The translations under genes and the position numbers were made by a program. A model generated the notes under the pieces. It had not been told where the DNA came from and searched no databases. It saw only the letters and a list, made by a program, of their open reading frames with translations. Positions 14,977 through 23,759 of a stretch of 30,596 bases of DNA are shown here, piece by piece. The DNA lies in contig JALHJR010000029.1 of the NCBI GenBank assembly GCA_022840405.1, forward strand, positions 1 through 30,596. The letters run 5' to 3'. The stretch is from Tepidanaerobacter acetatoxydans_A (GTDB taxonomy: Bacteria; Bacillota; Thermosediminibacteria; Thermosediminibacterales; Tepidanaerobacteraceae). The stretch's first letter is position 1; each line of letters starts with the position of its first letter.

Positions 14977-16742
14977 TCAGCTTTTCCCCCTTCCATTAAG
15001 GTTTTAAGCTGCTGTTTTAGTTCGGATTCAATTTCATCAAATATTTTCATGTCTTTTTCATCGGCATACTTAACTCTGCCAATCCGCTCCCGAACCGGCA
15101 AATTTTCTATTTCAGAAAATACTACTCCACTGTCAATTGCCTTTTTAGATTCTTCATAGAACATCAGAATAAGTTTCAACATTCTATACTGTTTATTCAA
15201 AGAAGTATAAGTGTCCACTTCATGAAAGGCATTCTGGTGGAGAAAGTCCTCTCTTATTGACCTGGCTACTTCCAATATGAGTCGATCCTTTATCGAAAGA
15301 GCGTCAATACCTACCAATCGCACAATTTCCTGCAGGCTGGCCTCTTCCTGCAAAAGTCTCATAGCCTCTGCCCTTAACTCTTTCCAATTACCAGATATGT
15401 TTTGATTCATGTAATCTTCTACCGTATCAGAGTACAGGGAATAACTGGTTAGCCAATTTATAGCCGGAAAATGTCTGGCATAAGCCAGCGATGCATCTAG
15501 TGCCCAGAATACTTTCACAACACGGAGTGTAGCCTGAGTTACCGGCTCCGAAAGGTCGCCGCCGGGAGGCGAAACTGCTCCGACTGCCGTAAGGGCACCT
15601 TCCCTATTATCACTGCCGATAGCAACAACCCTTCCAGCCCTTTCGTAAAACTCGGCAATCCTTCGAGATAAATACGCCGGGTAACCTTCATCACCGGGCA
15701 TCTCCTCAAGACGTCCGGACATTTCCCTTAAAGCCTCGGCCCAGCGCGATGTTGAATCAGCCATTAAAGCTACACTGTAGCCCATATCCCTAAAATACTC
15801 AGCTATAGTTACACCGGTATATATAGAAGCTTCTCGAGCTGCCACCGGCATGTTTGAAGTATTTGCAATCAGAACAGTTCTCTTCATTAGCGGTTCACCG
15901 GTTTTGGGGTCAAGAAGCTCCGGAAACTCAAGCAAAACATCAGTCATCTCATTGCCACGTTCACCGCAACCGATGTAAACAACGATTTCCGCATCCGCCC
16001 ACTTTGCCAGCTGGTGCTGAACAACGGTTTTTCCGCTGCCAAAAGGTCCTGGTATACAAGCTGAGCCACCCTTTGCTACCGGAAAGAACGTGTCAATTAC
16101 TCGCTGTCCTGTAGCCATAGGTTTCTCAGGAGGAAGTTTTTCCTTATATGGCCGTACCATTCTGACAGGCCATTTCTGCATCATTGTAACATCGACGATA
16201 TCACCGCTATCGGTTTTTATCTTTGCAATTACATCTGTAACAGTAAATTCTCCTTCATAGATTTCTACAACTTCACCTGCAATATGCGGAGGCACCATAA
16301 TCTTATGCTCCACTATTACAGTTTCTTGAACACTTCCGAGAAAATCTCCTCCTGATACTTTCTGTCCTTTTTTAGCAATGGGTTTAAACTCCCATTTCCT
16401 TTTTCTATCAAGTGCCGGGACATCAATGCCTCTTGTTATATAGCTTCCCATCGTTGATTCTATAACATCAAGGGGTCGCTGGATTCCATCGAATATCCCC
16501 TCAAGTAGTCCCGGTCCCAGTTCAACGCTGAGGGGAAGCCCTGTAGAAATTACCGGGTCCCCGGGGCCCAAGCCTGAAGTTTCCTCATAGACTTGAATGG
16601 AAAGTCTTTCTCCATGGACCTCTATAACCTCACCAATTAGGCCTTGCTCTCCTACTTTTACCACGTCGAACATCTTGGCTTCGGGCAGCCCCGTTGCCAC
16701 TACGAGGGGACCGGAAACTTTCACTACAACACCATTCGTCAT
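14973..16742 (-). CDS. ntpA: V/A-type ATPase subunit A (catalytic)
   Basis: The catalytic subunit of the A3B3 head, 589 residues. Walker A is GPFGSGKT at 232-239. The non-homologous insertion typical of A-type subunits lies before it (about residues 110-200, with EHKIMVPPHIAGEVVEIYEG). YVGCGERGNEMTDVL-like sequence (YIGCGERGNEMTDVL) and the PAYLSRRIAEFYERAGR segment follow. No catalytic residue appears lost. It overlaps F at its start and B at its end by 4 nt each. With all partner subunits present, the machine should be functional. Confidence 0.97.
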   Translation of the reverse strand: MTNGVVVKVSGPLVVATGLPEAKMFDVVKVGEQGLIGEVIEVHGERLSIQVYEETSGLGPGDPVISTGLPLSVELGPGLLEGIFDGIQRPLDVIESTMGSYITRGIDVPALDRKRKWEFKPIAKKGQKVSGGDFLGSVQETVIVEHKIMVPPHIAGEVVEIYEGEFTVTDVIAKIKTDSGDIVDVTMMQKWPVRMVRPYKEKLPPEKPMATGQRVIDTFFPVAKGGSACIPGPFGSGKTVVQHQLAKWADAEIVVYIGCGERGNEMTDVLLEFPELLDPKTGEPLMKRTVLIANTSNMPVAAREASIYTGVTIAEYFRDMGYSVALMADSTSRWAEALREMSGRLEEMPGDEGYPAYLSRRIAEFYERAGRVVAIGSDNREGALTAVGAVSPPGGDLSEPVTQATLRVVKVFWALDASLAYARHFPAINWLTSYSLYSDTVEDYMNQNISGNWKELRAEAMRLLQEEASLQEIVRLVGIDALSIKDRLILEVARSIREDFLHQNAFHEVDTYTSLNKQYRMLKLILMFYEESKKAIDSGVVFSEIENLPVRERIGRVKYADEKDMKIFDEIESELKQQLKTLMEGGKAE

Positions 16743-17074
16743 TCCTCTCCCTCTTTTCCAAATATGATATCTACTCCAATGGCTTTTTCCACGGACTTTT
16801 TCACTTCACCTATTCCGATTCCAAAAGTGCCCTGGTTGCCGGGAATCAGTGTTATGGCCGGAAGCATCTGATCCCTGAACTGGTCTATTTTCTCCGGAAT
16901 TTCTTTTGCAATCTGTTCCGTAATAAAAATAACCGCATAGTTTTCCTTAGCAAGCCTAGTTATTGTAAAGCTTGCCTCCCTATCGCTTAAGACGGGAAAG
17001 ATGTCGACCCCCAGAGATTTAAAAGCAAGTACTGTATCTTTATCTCCTACCACCGCTATTTTATACATAGACAT
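16739..17074 (-). CDS. ntpF: V/A-type ATPase subunit F
   Basis: A small rotor-shaft partner of subunit D. The product is about 111 residues, starts YKIAVVGDKDTVLAFKSLGV, and has the Rossmann-like fold segment NYAVIFITEQIAKEIPEKI. The ATG codons at 17074 and 17068 are both possible; the second gives the usual MYKIAVVGD start and has AAGAG about 6 nt upstream. The gene overlaps the end of subunit C by 8-14 nt and the start of subunit A by 4 nt. Confidence 0.93.
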   Translation of the reverse strand: MSMYKIAVVGDKDTVLAFKSLGVDIFPVLSDREASFTITRLAKENYAVIFITEQIAKEIPEKIDQFRDQMLPAITLIPGNQGTFGIGIGEVKKSVEKAIGVDIIFGKEGEE

Positions 17075-18065
17075 CTCTTAATCGCTCCCTTATCATATCC
17101 GAGGATATGCCGTTAATCTTTCCAACTAATATAATTCTCAGAAGCTTCAACTCGTTTTCCCTAGCGGCCATATAACCTATGACTGTTTCCGGGCCAAAAG
17201 GTTTATAAAGACCTTTTCTTGCCAGAGCAACCATATAATTATCAATCATTTTTTCAAAAATCAAAGGACTACCTGTTGACTCCCATGATGCAAGACCTTC
17301 TTCAACCACTTCATGATACGGCGTTGAATTAAAGGCTTCGATTATATTTTGAGTATTGCCTGTAAAAATCTCTTTGAAAAATTCTTTTGTTAAATTTCCA
17401 CCCTCAACTAATGCACTTTCGAGAGTGCGTATATCTGCATCTGTCTTTTGCAATCTCACCAATGTTTTTATGTTTGTAAGGTCTGCCAATGCAGCCAGGT
17501 ATTCCTTTAAAAAGGAATCACTTGAGTTTTCAACAATCATCGTCATTTCTTCGAAAAGGGCCTGATCCAGCACTAAATCTACCTTTTGTGGATTTTTTGT
17601 TATTTCATATGTTTCCACGGCTCTATGATAAGCTTCTTTTAGGGTATCAGGTACTATTGCTCCGGTATCCCCTTGTGCATATTTTTGCATTTCTTCAGGG
17701 GAAACCTCACCCAGTTGTGAGAAATATTCTTTAAACTCCGCACCAAGTATATTCCCCTTTACGATTACCTTTAAATTATGATAATCATTTTTTAAGGTAA
17801 AGAATCTTATAATCTCGTGATTCTTAAATGATTCCTTTAAAGTCTTGATAGTTCTTTCCATACTTTGTTCCAAGACTTTTTCGAAATCATAGATGTTTTC
17901 CATATCGGCAATGTCGCTGCCGTACTCAGTATCACTCAATGCTTTGATTACATCCTCTGCTTCTGAAGCATCAAGCAGCCTATCAATAGCGTTTTTCCCG
18001 AGGAGTTTGGTTTCCAAAAATTTTATTCGGGCCGAAACATATAAAAAATCCGTATCTTTCGCCAT
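17061..18065 (-). CDS. ntpC: V/A-type ATPase subunit C (d-like connector)
   Basis: The funnel-shaped connector between the central shaft and the membrane K ring, 334 residues. It is almost wholly helical, starts DTDFLYVSARIKFLETKLL, and has the C-terminal KPFGPETVIGYMAARENELKLLRIILVGK block typical of the family. The ATG has GGAGTGATT upstream. It lies 4 nt after subunit E and overlaps subunit F at its end. Confidence 0.94.
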   Translation of the reverse strand: MAKDTDFLYVSARIKFLETKLLGKNAIDRLLDASEAEDVIKALSDTEYGSDIADMENIYDFEKVLEQSMERTIKTLKESFKNHEIIRFFTLKNDYHNLKVIVKGNILGAEFKEYFSQLGEVSPEEMQKYAQGDTGAIVPDTLKEAYHRAVETYEITKNPQKVDLVLDQALFEEMTMIVENSSDSFLKEYLAALADLTNIKTLVRLQKTDADIRTLESALVEGGNLTKEFFKEIFTGNTQNIIEAFNSTPYHEVVEEGLASWESTGSPLIFEKMIDNYMVALARKGLYKPFGPETVIGYMAARENELKLLRIILVGKINGISSDMIRERLRDVYV

Positions 18066-18069
18066 TTAA

Positions 18070-18672
18070 TCACTCCTCGAAAAGTATTTTTGCTATTTCT
18101 GTTTCCAATTCTTCCCTTTCCATGTTGATAAGGGAATCAAATGTGCAATTAATCTCCATGTCCTCGGATTTGAGTATAAGTCCACCTATCATTTTGCCGG
18201 GAGTTTCGGAAATTCTAAGATTTCCCTGTTTTCCCATGCTTTTTAGCTTTTCATTGATTTTTTTAATAAAATCCGGTGTAATCCTATTCTTGTCATCTTC
18301 AGAAATTACCACTTCTTCATTGCCGGTAACTACACTCTTTAAAAGCATTTCAGCGATCAGGTTGCGATAATCTTCATCTGACATATTCTTTAGTTTAGCT
18401 TTTGCCTTTTCGAAAACTTCATCAATTATTTGTTGTTTTGCTTGAAGTAGTGCTTTTCGATTTTCCAGCTGGGCCATAGAAAGTATTCTGCGCTTTTTCT
18501 CCTCAGCCGCCCTGTTCGCCTTTTCTAAAATGTCGTTTAAAATTTCCTCGGCTTTATTCTTATACTTAGCCCTTATATCCTGAGCTTGAACCCGAGCATT
18601 TTCAAGAAGTTTTTGCTTTTCTTCCTGGGCTTCCTCCAATATCGTCGCTTTTATCTTTGCAATACCCTCCAT
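18070..18672 (-). CDS. ntpE: V/A-type ATPase subunit E (peripheral stalk)
   Basis: One half of the peripheral stalk that holds the head against rotation. The 200-residue protein has a long N-terminal charged helix (about 1-95, rich in K, E, A) and a globular C-terminal domain with GGLILKSEDMEINCTFDSLI, the family pattern. GGGAGTG precedes the ATG. It lies 14 nt after subunit K and 4 nt before subunit C. Confidence 0.92.
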   Translation of the reverse strand: MEGIAKIKATILEEAQEEKQKLLENARVQAQDIRAKYKNKAEEILNDILEKANRAAEEKKRRILSMAQLENRKALLQAKQQIIDEVFEKAKAKLKNMSDEDYRNLIAEMLLKSVVTGNEEVVISEDDKNRITPDFIKKINEKLKSMGKQGNLRISETPGKMIGGLILKSEDMEINCTFDSLINMEREELETEIAKILFEE

Positions 18673-18686
18673 GGCAAGACACTCCC

Positions 18687-19166
18687 TTATATTACGATGC
18701 CGAACAGCATCAATATAGTTGCCAGCAGTGCAAGCACAGCATAGGTCTCAACCATGGCCGCAAAAGTTATACCCTTGGCTACTTCTTCAGGACGCTTAGA
18801 TACTATACCTATTGAAGCGGCAGCTACTCTGCCCTGATAAATGGCCGACATAAAGCCGACTATCGCAATAGGCATACAAGCAGCGAATATAAGCCATCCC
18901 TGAAAAGTAGTAATGTCTACCACTGCTCCTGATAGCAATCCAAGCTTTTGGATGGTGAGAAATCCTGCCAAAAAGCCATAGATACCCTGTGTTCCCGGAA
19001 GTGCTTGAAGTATAAGTGCTTGACCAAATTTGCTCGGATCTTCTGTTATAAGTCCCGCTGCACTTTCACCCACAATGCCTACACCTCTTGCAGAACCAAT
19101 TCCCGGCAGGCCTACAGCCAGTGCCGCCCCTATTAGTGCTATAACCTGTCCAAAAGTTAGTGACAT
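18687..19166 (-). CDS. ntpK: V/A-type ATPase subunit K (rotor ring proteolipid)
   Basis: The ion-carrying rotor subunit, 159 residues with four membrane helices from a duplicated hairpin, the same length class as Enterococcus hirae NtpK. The key carboxylate is Glu140 in FAAMVETYA. Leu56, Thr59 and Gln60 (LPGTQ) and Gln111 (YQGRVAAA) align with the E. hirae Na+ ligands L61, T64, Q65 and Q110 by my reading. Only the second hairpin bears a carboxylate, as in E. hirae. This predicts Na+ rather than H+ transport, but that remains an inference. Confidence 0.95.
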   Translation of the reverse strand: MSLTFGQVIALIGAALAVGLPGIGSARGVGIVGESAAGLITEDPSKFGQALILQALPGTQGIYGFLAGFLTIQKLGLLSGAVVDITTFQGWLIFAACMPIAIVGFMSAIYQGRVAAASIGIVSKRPEEVAKGITFAAMVETYAVLALLATILMLFGIVI

Positions 19167-19203
19167 TTATAACTCCTCCTCAAATATTATTCTAAATGTA
19201 TAT

Positions 19204-21144
19204 TTATAAATCTTCTAATTTAACATAAGTTGTTTTGATTCTCAGCGGGTCAAAAGCTCGACCGCCGCTGTCATAGAATTTGCTGAAAAACTCAATATAC
19301 TGCAGACGGCTGCTGTGAACATATGCACCTAACATATTGATTAATATGTTAAACACATGCCCTCCCAGTAAAATGAGTATCATTGCAACATAGCCTACTA
19401 TGCTTCCGCTTACTGTTTTGGCCATAGTATTTATTACAGTCGCTATAACGCCTGTCGTAAGGCCTAAGGCAAGCAACCTAGAATATGACAATACATCGCT
19501 AAGGTAACCTGTGATATCATATAAACTGAGAACTCCTGAAGCAAGTTTCATTATAATGCTCTTTTGTGACCTTCCCTGCGTCAGAATCAATCCAACTGCT
19601 CCAAAGATAGCTACATATTTGGCTGTTGCTCCCAGCTGTGGAACTGCAAACATCAATAAACCTGTAAGCAGCACCAACCACAACCCCTGATCCATCAAAG
19701 CATCAGCTACGTGACCTTCTCTGATGTTTTTATATGCATTTAAGATAATTCCCATATATATCTGTATTATTCCCATGATAAACGACAATATCAGAACAGA
19801 CATAGGATTATCTAAGGGATTTATCCATAGCGGCTCGACTTTGATGAGATCGCCGAACCAGCCTCCAAAAATTGCTCCCCAAATAGCTGTTGATATACCA
19901 CAAAGGAAAAACATTGATACAAATTTCCTGCCAGAACCCTCCAGCTTAAATTTCAGCAGAGCTAAGGCCGTAAGCAGGCTTACCACAATCCCATAGCCCG
20001 CATCACTGAGCATCATTCCAAAAAAGATAAAATAGAATGGTGCCATGTATGGATTTGGATCAATTCCCCTTGGATCAGGCAAACTGTAAAGTTCAGTTAT
20101 CACTTCGAAAGGTTCTACCAATTTTGCATTTGAAAGCAGCACCGGCATGTCATCATCTTCATCCGGTTCGTTGAACTCTAAATAAACCGATTCAGTAACA
20201 CCTAAAATCTTCTCCTTGACAAAATCCTTGTGTTCTTCAGGAAGCCATGCCTGCAAATAGAAGGATTTATCAGTATCAAGCAGCTTTAGAATATTGCTTT
20301 TTCTATCTCTTTCTACTGAATAATAATCATGTAGGATTTCAAAATACAGCTTTTGACTGGATAGTTCCTGCGACTTATGCTTGATATCTTCACGTTCCTT
20401 TTCTATATCTGCAAGCCGTTTTTTATCCTGCTTTATAATTTGAGCCGGATTACCGGTTAAACCGGGAAAATCTTGAACGGCTACCGAGAATTCTTTAAAC
20501 AGACTTTGCACAGCTTCTTTGTGATTTTTATGATATATCACCAGTGTATAAACGTCATCACGGTTTTCACCAAGAGCTTTTATGCAGGCAAGCAATTCAT
20601 CTTCTTCAAGGCTCTTTTGAAGCTCATCCTTTGCCTTTCTGGGCATCACCGCCGTAATAAAGACAGTTTCTTGCGTATCACCAAGCTGTTCAAATGGAAT
20701 ATCTAAAGATTGCCACGGTAAAAGTATTTCAATTTGATTTAGAATTTTTGATTCTTCCGCTTTTAACTGTGCAATTCTTTTGTCCAAATCAAAAACAGCT
20801 TGTAATGCCTCTAAAACCTGTGCTTCATCTTTTAAAACCTTCGTCAATTCATCTTTTTTAATATTTGGCTTCCCTTGTATGAGCGGATTTGCAGATTTAG
20901 TAAAGGGTCTTAAAAAATCAATGCCAAATTTCAGATTATTAAGTTTAGATTCCAAATCCATCAAATCTTTTGTCAGTTCACTGCGAATCTTACTGTCTTG
21001 CTGCACCTCTTTTGCCGTTTCATCATTATCCTCTACTATGTCAATTACTTCAACAATACCGGTTTTTTGCAAAGCACTCATTATCTGACTCTGCTCTTTT
21101 TTCAGGCCCAAAAGGTGCATTTTTTCCATTTTAACTATCGCCAT
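19204..21144 (-). CDS. ntpI: V/A-type ATPase subunit I (membrane stator, a-like)
   Basis: The membrane stator that offers the two half channels, 646 residues. The first half is a cytosolic coiled-coil domain (to about residue 330). The second half has several membrane helices. SYSRLLALGL near 553-562 carries the stator arginine (about Arg556), and a second arginine lies in HSSRLQYIEFF near 613. These correspond to the two essential arginines known in E. hirae NtpI. It overlaps the upstream subunit G gene by 14 nt and lies 37 nt ahead of K. Confidence 0.95.
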   Translation of the reverse strand: MAIVKMEKMHLLGLKKEQSQIMSALQKTGIVEVIDIVEDNDETAKEVQQDSKIRSELTKDLMDLESKLNNLKFGIDFLRPFTKSANPLIQGKPNIKKDELTKVLKDEAQVLEALQAVFDLDKRIAQLKAEESKILNQIEILLPWQSLDIPFEQLGDTQETVFITAVMPRKAKDELQKSLEEDELLACIKALGENRDDVYTLVIYHKNHKEAVQSLFKEFSVAVQDFPGLTGNPAQIIKQDKKRLADIEKEREDIKHKSQELSSQKLYFEILHDYYSVERDRKSNILKLLDTDKSFYLQAWLPEEHKDFVKEKILGVTESVYLEFNEPDEDDDMPVLLSNAKLVEPFEVITELYSLPDPRGIDPNPYMAPFYFIFFGMMLSDAGYGIVVSLLTALALLKFKLEGSGRKFVSMFFLCGISTAIWGAIFGGWFGDLIKVEPLWINPLDNPMSVLILSFIMGIIQIYMGIILNAYKNIREGHVADALMDQGLWLVLLTGLLMFAVPQLGATAKYVAIFGAVGLILTQGRSQKSIIMKLASGVLSLYDITGYLSDVLSYSRLLALGLTTGVIATVINTMAKTVSGSIVGYVAMILILLGGHVFNILINMLGAYVHSSRLQYIEFFSKFYDSGGRAFDPLRIKTTYVKLEDL

Positions 21145-21454
21145 AGGACTTCACGATCCTCTCTACGATCATGTCCACCGCCGCTTCGGTTTTGCCGGCG
21201 GAAATCTCTTTTAAGTGTTTGACCTGTTCTTCATGCTCCTTCTTGAGGCTCTCAACTATTTTCAATGCTTCAGCCTCTGCTTCCTGAATAAGTTTTTGTC
21301 TTTGCTCTTCACCTTGCTTTTTTGCATCTTGAAGGATTAATTCTCCCTCCTCTGCTGCATCTGCTACAATAGCTTTTGCCTCTTTTTCGGTTTCACCTAA
21401 AATATTTTTCGCTTCTTGTTCTGCAGCCTTTACATCTTCTAATGCTTCTTTCAA
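21131..21454 (-). CDS. ntpG: V/A-type ATPase peripheral stalk subunit G/H
   Basis: A 107-residue, fully coiled-coil protein rich in E, A and K (ALEDVKAAEQEAKNILGETE at the start). It would pair with subunit E in the peripheral stalk. Sequence alone gives only a coiled coil; the position directly before subunit I, overlapping it, gives the assignment. The start is TTG at 21454 behind GGGAGGTGG. The gene follows the atpI-like gene after 38 nt. Confidence 0.85.
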   Translation of the reverse strand: MKEALEDVKAAEQEAKNILGETEKEAKAIVADAAEEGELILQDAKKQGEEQRQKLIQEAEAEALKIVESLKKEHEEQVKHLKEISAGKTEAAVDMIVERIVKSYGDS

Positions 21455-21492
21455 TATCTACCACCTCCCTTTAAAAATTGAAAACGGGTTTT

Positions 21493-21723
21493 CTAGTCTT
21501 TATTATTACCCTTTTTCTTTAATTCATGGGATATCAACCTGTAGACTCCTGTAATGCTAGAAAAAATGCCCAGCAAAGTGCCGGAAATTAAAAAAGCGCT
21601 ACCAGTGGAAAACTTTTGGTCCAAATAAGCTCCAATATACATACCACCTGCTATAGGTAGTGCGATATTTATTCCGATTTGTGTAGCAAATACAATATAT
21701 TGTAAACCTTTATAATCTCTCAT
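21493..21723 (-). CDS. atpI: AtpI-like ATPase accessory membrane protein
   Basis: A small protein of 76 residues from the ATG at 21723, with two membrane helices (YIVFATQIGINIALPIAGGM and the AFLISGTLLGIFSSITGVYR segment) joined by a YIGAYLDQKF loop. This is the AtpI/ATPase-gene-1 layout, a family that assists assembly of F-type rotor rings and in some species carries Mg2+. Its presence at the head of a V/A-type operon is unusual. No Shine-Dalgarno precedes the ATG; a good promoter lies so close that a leaderless message is likely. A TTG at 21759 is inside that promoter's -35 box and is an unlikely start. Confidence 0.8.
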   Translation of the reverse strand: MRDYKGLQYIVFATQIGINIALPIAGGMYIGAYLDQKFSTGSAFLISGTLLGIFSSITGVYRLISHELKKKGNNKD

Positions 21724-21730
21724 GGTATAA

Positions 21731-21759
21731 ATTATATAACATCGATATAAGAAATTCAA
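21731..21759 (-). promoter_or_regulatory. Proximal sigma-A promoter of the ATPase operon
   Basis: On the minus strand TTGAAT (21754-21759), 17 nt, TATAAT (21731-21736). The A of the atpI ATG is 8 nt after the -10 box, so transcription should start at or next to the start codon. Confidence 0.6.
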
Positions 21760-21823
21760 ACTTTATCTCATAACTCAGCCGAAGGTTTTTAGATCTATGA
21801 TTTCTTTCTATATATATTGTATT

Positions 21824-21852
21824 ATTATATGTGAATCTTGTCACATTTGCAA
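21824..21852 (-). promoter_or_regulatory. Distal sigma-A promoter of the ATPase operon
   Basis: On the minus strand TTGCAA (21847-21852), 17 nt, TATAAT (21824-21829). The spacer is almost wholly occupied by a palindromic operator (21830-21845). The leader before atpI would be about 95 nt. Confidence 0.65.
21830..21845. promoter_or_regulatory. TGTGA-N6-TCACA operator in promoter spacer
   Basis: TGTGAATCTTGTCACA is a perfect 5-6-5 palindrome, flanked by A/T on both sides. It matches the core of CRP-type sites and 11 of 14 fixed positions of the Rex pattern TTGTGAA-N4-TTCACAA. Its position between -35 and -10 would suit a repressor better than a CRP-type activator. Confidence 0.55.
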
Positions 21853-21897
21853 GTGCTAATTCTAAATATTAGATGCAAATTTTATATAATTTTCATT

Positions 21898-23004
21898 CTA
21901 ATTTCCGTTGTGCTTTTTATTGAACTTTTTCTGACCTTTATTGCTTCTATTATTTAGCTTTATTCTCGTTTTTGAGTCTTTTTCGGTTTGCTTTATCTTA
22001 TCCTTTATTGCTTTTATCGGCTGTTCTTGGTTTTTTCTGTTTTCCTCCTTTGGTAGAAATTTGCTGTTATTTCTTATATCCTTATATTGATTTTTTATGT
22101 CTTTCTTCAATGTCTTTATTTCTTTCCATTGCTGCTCATTATAGATATTATCATTGCCTTTTTGATCGATTTTTTTAATTTGCTCATTACTTGCCTTCTC
22201 CAGTTCTTTAATAATTTGAGTCACTGGAGTTTCTTTTACACGTTTTAATGAAATATCCGGTTTCACTTCTTTCAATTTGTCATATAATACCAATTTACCC
22301 TGAGATATGTTCAACTTCTTTGCCGCTTGGTGTTTTTCAAAAGTTGTACTTTCTACTATTATATCTAAGTCGGAATTGGCTGTTTTTACAGCATCATGGC
22401 TTTCCAACGCCACATCTTTAGTTTTTATTTCACCGCCGGATGTATTTGCCGTTTCCGCTTGAAATCCGTTTTTAGATATCTCCTCTAATTGTTTTTGTAT
22501 ATTTGGAGATATGGAATCCTTTACATTAGACGCCGTAAGCATAATGGTATTTGTATCTTCATTTAAGTAATTAAACTCTGCCGCTCGCACAAGCAGCAAA
22601 TTAAGTGCTGCGTCAAGTTTCATATTTTTATATTCACGACCATCGCCCACTATGGAATTCCCTTCATCATTTAAGCCATATGCCTTAATTACCAAATCAT
22701 ATCTGTTTATTGAAAATTCTACACTGGGGTTAATATCAACCGTTACATATGTAACAGGACTTACATAGTCATATATACCATAACTTCCAATAATCATGAT
22801 AAGAAAACATGCTGCAGCAGCTAAAGCCCTCTTTGCAAATACAGATGATAGCATAGGTTCCAAAAAGGCTGTTCTGCTTTCTTTAATGGTTATTTCATCA
22901 CCTATCTGGCATCCGGTATAATTGTTATATATCCTTTTAAAATCGCCCTTGCTGTTGGCTACAATGATATATTTGCCATCAAAGTCAACTATGATACCTT
23001 TCAA
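21898..23004 (-). CDS. rsgI: RsgI-family anti-sigma factor
   Basis: A single-pass membrane protein of 368 residues that holds SigI inactive. It has a cytosolic RsgI_N domain (about 1-50, GIIVDFDGKYIIVANSKGDF), a membrane helix (about 59-78), a conserved external segment VTYVTVDINPSVEFSINRYD, and a long Lys/Asn/Gln-rich tail. No carbohydrate-binding module is attached, unlike the cellulosome-type RsgI proteins of some Clostridia. The start is TTG at 23004. GGAGGTGA, which lies in the last sigI codons, is 8 nt upstream, and sigI ends 5 nt before the TTG, so translation is probably coupled. Confidence 0.93.
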   Translation of the reverse strand: MKGIIVDFDGKYIIVANSKGDFKRIYNNYTGCQIGDEITIKESRTAFLEPMLSSVFAKRALAAAACFLIMIIGSYGIYDYVSPVTYVTVDINPSVEFSINRYDLVIKAYGLNDEGNSIVGDGREYKNMKLDAALNLLLVRAAEFNYLNEDTNTIMLTASNVKDSISPNIQKQLEEISKNGFQAETANTSGGEIKTKDVALESHDAVKTANSDLDIIVESTTFEKHQAAKKLNISQGKLVLYDKLKEVKPDISLKRVKETPVTQIIKELEKASNEQIKKIDQKGNDNIYNEQQWKEIKTLKKDIKNQYKDIRNNSKFLPKEENRKNQEQPIKAIKDKIKQTEKDSKTRIKLNNRSNKGQKKFNKKHNGN

Positions 23005-23009
23005 TGCTA

Positions 23010-23717
23010 TCACCTCCACTTTATATACTCATTGATAAACTGATAATCTCCTGATAAAATCAACACTGCTGCTACTATATAATTTCGACCTCTTTCAATA
23101 CTCTTTCGGGATATTTTTAGGGCCGATGTAATTTTTTCAATTGGTAAATACTTTCTTTGCTTGACTATATCTAATATTTCAGGGTTATTCACAATAAAAT
23201 CCACTGCTTTAAGATAGGTTTGTTTGGTACCTTCTTGTTTGGGCGAACTCTTAGCGACATCAGAAAAGGATATTCCCCACAGTTCCAATTCTTTTTTAAT
23301 TTCCTGAATTTCTAGTCTTCTCCATTGACTCATTTGTGCTTCGGTATATTCTTTTACAGATTCAGCAGCAAAAAGATCAATTGATTCGTCGTCCTGCTGC
23401 TGGATTGGTTCGGCATGTACTACCCGACTGCTTTTTCTCTGTTCTTTTCTGTAATAGTCTATAAGCCTGCGCTTTACGGTAACTCTAGCAAAAGATAGGA
23501 AATTTCCCTTTGTTATATCATATTTCTTGATGGCTTCATGAAAAGCTATCATAGCAATACTGAGTTCGTCATCAACTCCATATTCCACATACCTTCCAAG
23601 GTGGTTTTCCACCGTCGATGCTATAAACGGCTTATATTCTTCAATCAGCCGACTGACTTCTTGATTATTATTTTTTATGTCAATAACCCTCTCATTCAGG
23701 CTCTGATAATTCTTCAT
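23010..23717 (-). CDS. sigI: RNA polymerase sigma factor SigI
   Basis: A sigma-70-related factor of 235 residues. It contains ELSIAMIAFHEAIKKYDITK, GNFLSFARVTVKRRLIDYYR (region 2) and the C-terminal LPIEKITSALKISRKSIERG helix typical of SigI. In Bacillus it serves heat and cell-wall stress; in cellulolytic Clostridia related factors sense polysaccharides. The ATG has GGAGG 6 nt upstream. It is directly followed by its anti-sigma gene rsgI. A perfect 18-bp palindrome lies 43 nt upstream of the ATG. I could not place a confident SigI-type autoregulatory promoter. Confidence 0.94.
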   Translation of the reverse strand: MKNYQSLNERVIDIKNNNQEVSRLIEEYKPFIASTVENHLGRYVEYGVDDELSIAMIAFHEAIKKYDITKGNFLSFARVTVKRRLIDYYRKEQRKSSRVVHAEPIQQQDDESIDLFAAESVKEYTEAQMSQWRRLEIQEIKKELELWGISFSDVAKSSPKQEGTKQTYLKAVDFIVNNPEILDIVKQRKYLPIEKITSALKISRKSIERGRNYIVAAVLILSGDYQFINEYIKWR

Positions 23718-23759
23718 AACTTTCCTCCGCCTGGATTTCTGAATTGAATAGTTTATTGC

